A stretch of DNA of 64,000 bases from an uncultured Rhodospirillales bacterium (GTDB lineage: Bacteria; Pseudomonadota; Alphaproteobacteria; Acetobacterales; Acetobacteraceae): positions 1 through 64,000 of the forward strand of contig CAIYMY010000020.1 in assembly GCA_903927465.1 (NCBI GenBank), in the 5' to 3' direction. Positions 57,250-64,000 of the stretch are shown in pieces. The notes below the pieces were generated by a model that was not told the origin of the DNA, made no database searches, and saw only the letters and a program-made list of their open reading frames with translations. The stretch's first letter is position 1. Each line of letters opens with the position of its first letter. The translations under genes were made by a program, and so were the position numbers.

Positions 57250-58221
57250 TCAACTGATCGAAAGCCCCGTCGCGGCCACAATGCGCCGCGCGACTTCGCG
57301 GTCCTTGGCGATCACGGCCTGATAGGCGGCGGGGGAGGATATCACCGGGTCAGCCCCGGTCGCTTCCAGCCGCGCCTGAATGGCCGGGTCCTTCAGCGCG
57401 TGATGAATGGCCGCGACAAAGCGATTCTGCGCTGCTTCCGGTGTGCCGGCGGGCGCGAAACACCCTGTCCAGGACACCAGATCATAGCCGGGATAGGTCT
57501 CAGCAATCACGGGGATTTGCCGCAGGCTGGCTTGCCGTTCGGCGGCGGTGCTCGCCAGCAAAGTCGTACCGCGTTCCACCGCGGGCCGCAGGCTTGAAAA
57601 GGAAATGATGCCCGCATCCAGCCGCCCACCCGCCAATTCGCGCGCCACATCGGCACCGCCGCGATAGGGGATGTGTTCCAGCTTGATGCCTGCCATCAAT
57701 TGCAGCAAGTCGCCCATGAAATGCCCAATATGCGCAACCCCTGGCGTACCGTAGGTGATCTCGCCCGGCCGGCGCTTGGCTTCCGCCACAAACCCCGCCA
57801 TATCGCGCGCCGGAAAACCCGCGCGCACGGCGAGCATATAGGGCTGCGTTGTGACCTGCACGACGGGCATAAAGGCCGAGGTATAGTCAATCGGCAGGCT
57901 CCGGCTCACCAAAGGCAGAGTCGCGAAGGTCGCACCTTCAAACAAAAACGTATGGCCATCGGCGGGGCTTTGCGCGACCGCCATGGCGCCGATGGAACCC
58001 GATGCGCCAGTGCGGTTTTCGATGATGAAGGATTGGCCTAGATGTTCCGCCACTTTCGGCTGAATAATGCGCGCAATGGTATCGGCAACACCGCCCGCAC
58101 TATAGGGCACAACCATGCGCACAGGCCGGTCCGGATAACTGCCCTGTGCCCAAGCCCGCCGCGCCAGCAAAGGTGCGGCCAAACCCAAGCCTGCCAGCCC
58201 GCGCCGCGTGATCCGCGCCAT
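57250..58221 (-). CDS. Bug-family tripartite tricarboxylate transporter substrate-binding protein
   Basis: YPDRPVRMVVPYSAGGVADTIARIIQPKVAEHLGQSFIIENRTGASG; start at 58221. Confidence 0.93.
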   Translation of the reverse strand: MARITRRGLAGLGLAAPLLARRAWAQGSYPDRPVRMVVPYSAGGVADTIARIIQPKVAEHLGQSFIIENRTGASGSIGAMAVAQSPADGHTFLFEGATFATLPLVSRSLPIDYTSAFMPVVQVTTQPYMLAVRAGFPARDMAGFVAEAKRRPGEITYGTPGVAHIGHFMGDLLQLMAGIKLEHIPYRGGADVARELAGGRLDAGIISFSSLRPAVERGTTLLASTAAERQASLRQIPVIAETYPGYDLVSWTGCFAPAGTPEAAQNRFVAAIHHALKDPAIQARLEATGADPVISSPAAYQAVIAKDREVARRIVAATGLSIS

Positions 58222-58273
58222 GTTACCCCTCCGCCCGCTTGACCGCGCATCTTTGGCGCGGCGTGATAGAGTC

Positions 58274-58304
58274 TGACGGTGCGGTGCCAGTGGTGCCGCC
58301 GTCA
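58274..58304. promoter_or_regulatory. Imperfect inverted repeat in divergent Bug/leuC-like intergenic region
   Basis: TGACGGTGCGG...CCGCCGTCA with a small bulge, just 5' of the leuC-like start. Confidence 0.3.
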
Positions 58305-58322
58305 AGCATTAGGGGAATGAAC

Positions 58323-59726
58323 ATGCCAGCGACGCTGTTTGACAAGATTTGGGACCCGCATGTGATCGCGGATCTTGGTTCCGGCTGGTCGCTGCTGCAT
58401 TGCGACCGCGTGCTGCTGCATGATCTCTCGGGCGGGCGGGCGCTGCGCGAAGTGGGGGAAGCGGGATATGCCGTGCCGCACCCGGAACTTGCTTTCGCCA
58501 CACCTGATCACGCGGTGGCGACATCGCCCGGGCGTACCGCCGAAACCTTCCCGAAAGGTGGCGAGCTGATCGCAGGTTTGCGCAAGCGGGCCGCTGATAC
58601 CGGTGTGCGCCTTTTTGATCTTGGCCAGGATGGCAATGGCATTGTGCATGTGATGGGGCCAGAACTTGGCATTGTGCTGCCAGGCACCACCGTGGTGTGC
58701 GGCGATAGCCATACCTGCACCAATGGCGGGCTTGGCGCCTTGGCCTTTGGCATTGGCGCATCAGAATTGCGCCATGTGCTCGCCACACAAACCCTGCCGC
58801 AAAAAAAACCAAAGCGCATGCGCATTCGCTTTGAAGGCGCGGCGCCGGCCGGCGTCACGCCGAAGGACATGATCCTGCATGCCATTGGCCGTTTCGGCAC
58901 CGCTGCTGGCACAGGTTACGCGGTGGAATATGCGGGTTCCGCGGTGCGTGCCCTTTCCGTGGAAGGGCGACTGACGCTTTGCAATCTTTCCATCGAAATG
59001 GGCGCCAAGATGGGCATGGTGGCGCCCGATGATGTCACATTTGAATGGCTGGCTGGCCGACGCTTCGCGCCCAAGGGGGCGGCCTGGGATGCGGCACTCG
59101 CCCATTGGCGCAGCCTGCCGAGTGATGCCGATGCAGTCTTCGATTCCGATCTGTTGATTTCCATGGCGGATATCGCCCCGCAAATCACCTGGGGCACCAG
59201 CCCGGAACAGGTGCTGCCCGTCACGGGCCACGTGCCGGACCCGGCATCAACGCCAGACCCGATCCGCCGTGCCGCTTATGAAGCGGCCTTGGCCTATATG
59301 GGCCTGACACCCGGCCAGCCGATTGCGGGCACCAAGATTGATTGGGTCTTTATCGGTTCCTGCACCAATTCGCGGATCGAGGATTTGCGCGCTGCCGCCG
59401 CCGTACTGCGCGGGCGGAAAGTGGCGCCGCATGTCACGGCCTGGGTCGTGCCTGGTTCTGAACGCGTGAAGAAGGAAGCCGAAGCCGAAGGGCTGGATGC
59501 TGCCTTCACCGCCGCAGGCTTTGAATGGCGAGAACCTGGTTGCGCATTATGTGTCGCCGCGAATGGAGAAGCCGTGCCGCCTGGTGCGCGCTGCGTTTCC
59601 ACATCGAACCGCAATTTTGTGGGGCGTCAGGGCCCGGGGGCGCGGACGCATCTGGCATCTCCGGCCATGGCTGCGGCAGCGGCGCTGGCGGGCGCCATTG
59701 CCGATGTGCGGCAATTCGCAGCGTAA
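58323..59726 (+). CDS. leuC: LeuC-like aconitase-superfamily large subunit (3-isopropylmalate dehydratase family)
   Basis: VVCGDSHTCTNGGLGALAFGIG, HVLATQTLPQKKPK, FIGSCTNSRIEDLRAAAAVLRGRKV, REPGCALCVAANGE (4Fe-4S ligands), STSNRNFVGRQG. Confidence 0.88.
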   Translation: MPATLFDKIWDPHVIADLGSGWSLLHCDRVLLHDLSGGRALREVGEAGYAVPHPELAFATPDHAVATSPGRTAETFPKGGELIAGLRKRAADTGVRLFDLGQDGNGIVHVMGPELGIVLPGTTVVCGDSHTCTNGGLGALAFGIGASELRHVLATQTLPQKKPKRMRIRFEGAAPAGVTPKDMILHAIGRFGTAAGTGYAVEYAGSAVRALSVEGRLTLCNLSIEMGAKMGMVAPDDVTFEWLAGRRFAPKGAAWDAALAHWRSLPSDADAVFDSDLLISMADIAPQITWGTSPEQVLPVTGHVPDPASTPDPIRRAAYEAALAYMGLTPGQPIAGTKIDWVFIGSCTNSRIEDLRAAAAVLRGRKVAPHVTAWVVPGSERVKKEAEAEGLDAAFTAAGFEWREPGCALCVAANGEAVPPGARCVSTSNRNFVGRQGPGARTHLASPAMAAAAALAGAIADVRQFAA

Positions 59727-59739
59727 AGGGGCTGGTATC

Positions 59740-60366
59740 ATGAAAAAATTCACCAAACTTGCTGGCCCTGCCGCGCCCTTGATGCGCGCCAATGTGGATA
59801 CGGATTTGATTATCCGCATCCAGCGCCTGGTTGGTACCGGGCGCACCGGGCTTGGCCCCTACGCCTTCGAGAATCTGCGTTTTCTGCCCGATGGCTCAGA
59901 AAATCCGGATTTCGTGCTGAACAAGGCGCCTTATCGCGAAGCGCCCATTCTACTGGCAGGTGCCAATTTCGGCTGCGGATCATCGCGCGAAGGTGCCGTT
60001 TGGGCGCTGATGGGGGCGGGCATTCACTGTGTTATCGCGCCAAGCTTCGGCGACATTTTCCACAATAACTGCTTCCAGAACGGCCTGCTGCCGATTGCCC
60101 TGCCCGAGGAAGTGGTGAAGCAAATCGCCGCTGAAACCGAAGCAAGCCAAGGTGCGCGCCATACCGCGATTGATCTAGTGCGCCAGGTGGTGATTACGCC
60201 GGAAGGCGCTGAAATTCCTTTCAGCATTGATGCGCGCAAGCGTGACGCAATGCTGGAAGGGCTGGATGATATCGCGCTGACGATGCGCCTGAAGGACCAG
60301 ATTGAAGCCTGGCAAAAGGCGGATCACGCCAAACGCGGCTGGGTCTGGGAAAGCGTGAAGCTGTAG
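59740..60366 (+). CDS. leuD: LeuD-like small subunit (3-isopropylmalate dehydratase family)
   Basis: RANVDTDLIIRIQRL, FGCGSSREGAVWALMGAGIHCVIAPSFGDIFHNNCFQNGLLPI. Confidence 0.9.
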   Translation: MKKFTKLAGPAAPLMRANVDTDLIIRIQRLVGTGRTGLGPYAFENLRFLPDGSENPDFVLNKAPYREAPILLAGANFGCGSSREGAVWALMGAGIHCVIAPSFGDIFHNNCFQNGLLPIALPEEVVKQIAAETEASQGARHTAIDLVRQVVITPEGAEIPFSIDARKRDAMLEGLDDIALTMRLKDQIEAWQKADHAKRGWVWESVKL

Positions 60367-60404
60367 AAGTAATCGGGCGGGTGATGAGCCCGCCCTTTGT
60401 CGCT

Positions 60405-60716
60405 TCAGCCCTGCGGCACCATGCGCTGGGCGGTTTCCTGCAATTCCTTGGCTTTCTTCACCGCGCGGTCAATTTCGGTCGCGGTGCGGTCCAAAGCGTC
60501 ACGATAGGCCACCATCCCATCCTGCATGCCGCCAACCTTGGACTTCAATTCACCCATGGCAGAGCGGAAATCGGAGGTGGCGCGCGCCTGGGCGCGCAGC
60601 GCCTCATCCAGCTTATGCAGCGCGATGCGCAACCGATCCTGCGGGCGCTGCGGGAAGGCAAAAACCTCAGCCGCCTTGGCTTCGATTTCTGGAAGGGTGA
60701 TGGTGGATGCGCTCAT
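60405..60716 (-). CDS. Uncharacterised coiled-coil/phasin-like small protein
   Basis: 103 aa, helical amphipathic composition; AT-rich upstream region. Confidence 0.6.
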   Translation of the reverse strand: MSASTITLPEIEAKAAEVFAFPQRPQDRLRIALHKLDEALRAQARATSDFRSAMGELKSKVGGMQDGMVAYRDALDRTATEIDRAVKKAKELQETAQRMVPQG

Positions 60717-60905
60717 CGCTCCGGTCTCCGTTTGGTTAATCGAAGACTAAGATATTTTAAGAGATTTTTCCACGATTTTTTTAAGAAAAATAAAAATTCG
60801 TGAAGAAGTTTCTGAAGACTTTGTTTTATAAGAAAATTATTTGACTTAAATTTACCAAATAAAACTCTAGATAAAATATGATTTACTTCAATTCAACCAA
60901 AGGTT

Positions 60906-60941
60906 CTGCCCCCTGCCGCGCGCGCGCGAAACAGGGGGCAG
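60906..60941 (-). terminator. Hairpin likely terminating the minus-strand enoyl-CoA hydratase gene
   Basis: 10-bp perfect arms CTGCCCCCTG/CAGGGGGCAG immediately 3' of the 60948 stop, followed by AT-rich DNA. Confidence 0.65.
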
Positions 60942-60947
60942 CCGCGT

Positions 60948-61724
60948 TTACCGATTCGTGAAAGCCGCCTTCCGCTTTTCTGCAAAAGCCGACATGCCTT
61001 CCTTCTGATCCGCCGTCGCAAACAGGGAAAGGAACAGGCGCCGTTCCGTGCGCACACCTTCTGTCAGGCTGCTTTCGAAGGCGGCGTTCACAGCTTCCTT
61101 CGCCATGGCAACCGAAGGCCCGGAAAGGGCTGCGATCTTCTCGGCAATCTTCAGCGCTTCCGCGATCAATTCCGCCGCCGGCACCACGCGGCAGACCAGA
61201 TTGGCGCGTTCCGCTTCCTCGGCATTCATCATCCGCCCGGTCAGCACCATTTCCATGGCCTTGGACTTGCCGATGGCGCGCGTCAGCCGCTGCGTGCCGC
61301 CGGCGCCCGGGATGATGCCCAGATTGATTTCCGGCTGGCCGAACTTCGCCGTGTCAGCCGCGATGATCAGGTCACACATCATCGCCAATTCGCAGCCACC
61401 ACCCAGCGCAAAGCCGGATACGGCGGCAATCACGGGCTTTTGGATTTCCAGTACCGTTTCCCAATTGGCGCCGATGAAATCATTGAAATAGACGCCTGGA
61501 AAATTGCGATCCTTCATTTCCTTGATATCAGCACCCGCCGCGAAAGCCTTTTCGCTGCCGGTGATGATAATGGCGGCAATCGCCGGGTCCTTATCAAAGG
61601 CGCGCAAGGCAGTGCCGAGTTCGATCATCAATTGATCACACAGCGCATTCAGCGCCTGCGGCCGGTTCAGCCGGATCATCCCGGTTTTGCCGTGGGTTTC
61701 AACCAGGATCATTTCAGGGGCCAT
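60948..61724 (-). CDS. Enoyl-CoA hydratase
   Basis: [57 protein letters not shown]-type motif. Confidence 0.95.
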   Translation of the reverse strand: MAPEMILVETHGKTGMIRLNRPQALNALCDQLMIELGTALRAFDKDPAIAAIIITGSEKAFAAGADIKEMKDRNFPGVYFNDFIGANWETVLEIQKPVIAAVSGFALGGGCELAMMCDLIIAADTAKFGQPEINLGIIPGAGGTQRLTRAIGKSKAMEMVLTGRMMNAEEAERANLVCRVVPAAELIAEALKIAEKIAALSGPSVAMAKEAVNAAFESSLTEGVRTERRLFLSLFATADQKEGMSAFAEKRKAAFTNR

Positions 61725-61809
61725 GGCGGTTCTCCTTCATCTGTTGTGCTGCATAAGGCCATAGCACAGCCCTGAAGAAAACTGCCCAGTGCGGGGCAGC
61801 GCCTGATGC

Positions 61810-62283
61810 TCAGATTTTCTCCACCCGCGTCAGCCAGCATCCCGGCCGTGCGGTGTGGATATTGACATAGGCCACACGCGGGTCGCCGATCCGCGCGCGC
61901 AGCGCTGCCTCGGCCTCCTCCCCCGGCACGACAACGCCAAGGTCATACAGGCACATGCCCGCTCCATCGTAATGGCGCAGGCTGATGATGCTATTGACCA
62001 GCACGGTTTCGGGCAGCGCATCTTCAAGCGCTGCCCCACCGCAATCATTGGCATGCAGAAACACCGGCGAAGGTGTCCAATAAGGCCCCTGCGGCAGGGG
62101 CAAATCCCAGGATGCCAAAAGCATGGCCTCGCCCGGCTGGCCCAGGCGCAGGCAGGCCCGGCAGGGGTAGCCAGGCCCATCCACCTGGCGGGTCTGAACC
62201 GCCCCGCCGCGATCATCGCGACGGGAAGTGCGAAAACGCTGGGCGGCATCGGGGTCCATGGGGACGCAGCGGAAACGTGTCAT
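61810..62283 (-). CDS. DUF1203-like protein
   Basis: PCRACLRLGQPGEAMLLASWDLPLPQGPYWTPSPVFLHANDC; start at MTRFRCVPMD. Confidence 0.8.
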   Translation of the reverse strand: MTRFRCVPMDPDAAQRFRTSRRDDRGGAVQTRQVDGPGYPCRACLRLGQPGEAMLLASWDLPLPQGPYWTPSPVFLHANDCGGAALEDALPETVLVNSIISLRHYDGAGMCLYDLGVVVPGEEAEAALRARIGDPRVAYVNIHTARPGCWLTRVEKI

Positions 62284-62357
62284 GGGTGGAAATCTGCCCC
62301 AGACAGCGCGGACAGACCATCCGTTTCTTGCGCTGACTTGCCCCCCTTTGGAAAGGC

Positions 62358-63254
62358 TCAGCGCTGCCGCACCGGGCAGAAAAAGCTTGATCGGCCGGAT
62401 TGCACAATCCGCTTGATCCCCAAGCAATCCGCTTGGCCCGGACAGCCAGGGCAGGCTTCCCCTTCCCGTCCATAGACGGCGAAATTCTCCTGAAAGCGCC
62501 CAATCTCGCCATCGGCGCGGACGTAATCGCGGAGACTCGACCCGCCAGCGGCAATCGCCTCCTGCAACACAGCTTTGATGGCGGGCGCCAACCGTGCCGC
62601 CCGCGCCCCCGCCACCGTGTGGGCGGAACGGCGGGGGGAAATGCCGGCGCGGTACAGCGCCTCACAGACATAGATATTGCCAAGCCCGGCGATTACCCGC
62701 TGATCCAAAAGCGCTGCCTTGATCGGGGTGCGCTTGCCCGCCAGCGCCGCGGAAAGCCAGGAAGGGGTGATCTCAGGCCCAAGCGGTTCCGGGCCAAGGT
62801 CAGCCAATAGCTTGTGTTGGTCCTCGGCCTCGGTCGCCACCAGATCCACGCTACCGAAGCGGCGCGGGTCCACAAAGCCGATATGCCAGCCGCCATCGGT
62901 GCCGAAGGCGAGGTGTTCATGCGCCTCGGGCGGGGCGTTATGGCCGCGCGCGTCAGAAAAGACGCCCTGCTTACCCTGCCGAGGCTCAACCGCCGCGCGT
63001 TCCCGCCGCGCCACCATCCGGCCTGACATGCCAAGATGGATCAGCAGACTCTCCCCGCCTTCCAGCCGCATCAGGATATATTTCGCCCGGCGGCGAAAGC
63101 TGATCACGCGCCGCCCGCGCAACCGTTCCGCCAGGCGCGGCGGGAAGGGAAAGCGCATGCCATCGCGCCGGGTTTCAGCCCAGACGATGCGCTCATGCTC
63201 CAGCACGGCCTGAAGGCCGCGCATCACGGTTTCCACTTCCGGCAATTCGGGCAT
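62358..63254 (-). CDS. mutM: Formamidopyrimidine-DNA glycosylase
   Basis: [15 protein letters not shown]-terminus, [30 protein letters not shown]-terminal CxxC zinc finger CPGCPG... Confidence 0.97.
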   Translation of the reverse strand: MPELPEVETVMRGLQAVLEHERIVWAETRRDGMRFPFPPRLAERLRGRRVISFRRRAKYILMRLEGGESLLIHLGMSGRMVARRERAAVEPRQGKQGVFSDARGHNAPPEAHEHLAFGTDGGWHIGFVDPRRFGSVDLVATEAEDQHKLLADLGPEPLGPEITPSWLSAALAGKRTPIKAALLDQRVIAGLGNIYVCEALYRAGISPRRSAHTVAGARAARLAPAIKAVLQEAIAAGGSSLRDYVRADGEIGRFQENFAVYGREGEACPGCPGQADCLGIKRIVQSGRSSFFCPVRQR

Positions 63255-63295
63255 TGCCCCTCCCCTTTCCGCCGATTGGCGCCTATGTTGACGCC

Positions 63296-64000
63296 ATGAA
63301 CGACACCGCCGCCCCAGAGACAGATTTCGGTTACCGCAAAATCCCCAAGGCCGAAAAGGCCGGGATGGTGCGGGCCGTGTTTGAAAGCGTCGCACCCAAA
63401 TATGATGTGATGAATGATTTCATGTCGCTTGGCGTGCATCGCATCTGGAAACGCATTTTTGTCAATGCCATTGGCGCAGGGCCGCATGATACCTTGCTCG
63501 ATCTTGCGGGCGGTACCGGAGATATCTGCTTCCTTGCGATGGAACGCGGCGCGGGACGGGTGATCCTGACGGATGTGAACCCGGCCATGCTGGAAGTGGC
63601 GCAAGGGCGTGCCCTGTCACGCGGCTTGGTCAGCGGGCTTTCCTTCATGTGCGTGGATGCAGAACGCATTCCGCTGCCTGATCGTAGTGTGGAAAGGGTT
63701 TCCATCGCCTTTGGGCTGCGCAATTGCACCGACAAGGATGCGGTACTGGCCGAGGCGCGGCGTGTGCTCCGCCCCGGTGGGCGCTTTCATTGCCTGGAAT
63801 TCTCAAAGCTTGAGGTGGCTGCCTTGGATGCGCTTTATGATGCCTGGTCCTTCAAGGCGCTGCCGGTGATTGGCCAGTATGTCGCGAAGGACCGCGCTTC
63901 CTATGAGTATTTGGCCGAGAGCATTCGCATGTTCCCAGATCAGGAAACCCTTGCCGGCATGATGCGCCGCGCGGGGCTGGAACGCGTTTCCTATCGCAAC
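63296..64000 (+). CDS. ubiE: Demethylmenaquinone/ubiquinone methyltransferase, 3' end outside window
   Basis: Manual translation [53 protein letters not shown]...[11 protein letters not shown]...[32 protein letters not shown]. Confidence 0.95.
   Translation, partial: MNDTAAPETDFGYRKIPKAEKAGMVRAVFESVAPKYDVMNDFMSLGVHRIWKRIFVNAIGAGPHDTLLDLAGGTGDICFLAMERGAGRVILTDVNPAMLEVAQGRALSRGLVSGLSFMCVDAERIPLPDRSVERVSIAFGLRNCTDKDAVLAEARRVLRPGGRFHCLEFSKLEVAALDALYDAWSFKALPVIGQYVAKDRASYEYLAESIRMFPDQETLAGMMRRAGLERVSYRN

Noticed and set aside
1-64000. CRISPR array, tRNA/rRNA genes, prophage or insertion sequences
   Set aside because: No regularly spaced repeats, no recognised tRNA/rRNA signatures and no transposase, integrase or phage structural proteins in the translations; tRNA absence was judged by eye only.

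Overview
64 kb of a GC-rich alphaproteobacterial chromosome. The gene content suggests an Acetobacteraceae/Roseomonas-like organism, but this is inferred from protein style only. Coding is dense and I call about 66 genes. Main blocks: (a) 1-8.2 kb: acyl-CoA dehydrogenase end, a Bug-type solute receptor, uvrB, and an NMT1-type ABC importer with an Asp/Glu-racemase/maleate-isomerase-superfamily enzyme; (b) 8.2-22.1 kb: exopolysaccharide/O-antigen-like cluster (dehydratase, WecB, aminotransferase, two GTs, sugar transferase, Wzy/WaaL-like, Wzz-like, heparinase-like, SLBB export protein); (c) 22-36 kb: housekeeping and miscellaneous genes (coaBC, dut, PPK2, MFS/DMT transporters, a DUF2075 helicase with an N-terminal nuclease-like region); (d) 36-39.4 kb: a short, cysteine-poor class II ribonucleotide reductase (NrdJ/TSCPD) relative divergent from NDUFA12-mlaD-DUF2155, with a tandem NrdR-box-like signal in the intergenic region; (e) 40.5-51.5 kb: uronate/sugar-acid catabolism genes with a TRAP transporter; (f) 51.5-64 kb: assorted catabolic genes, a LeuCD-like pair, mutM and ubiE (truncated). 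The most interesting candidate is the degenerate NrdJ-like protein with its NrdR-like boxes. Also noted: a palindromic dispersed repeat in two convergent gaps, a possible 28-aa membrane micropeptide, and an arylmalonate-decarboxylase-like Gly/Cys active-site pattern. No CRISPR array, rRNA, transposase or prophage was recognised. All family calls come from reading the translations, with no database search.
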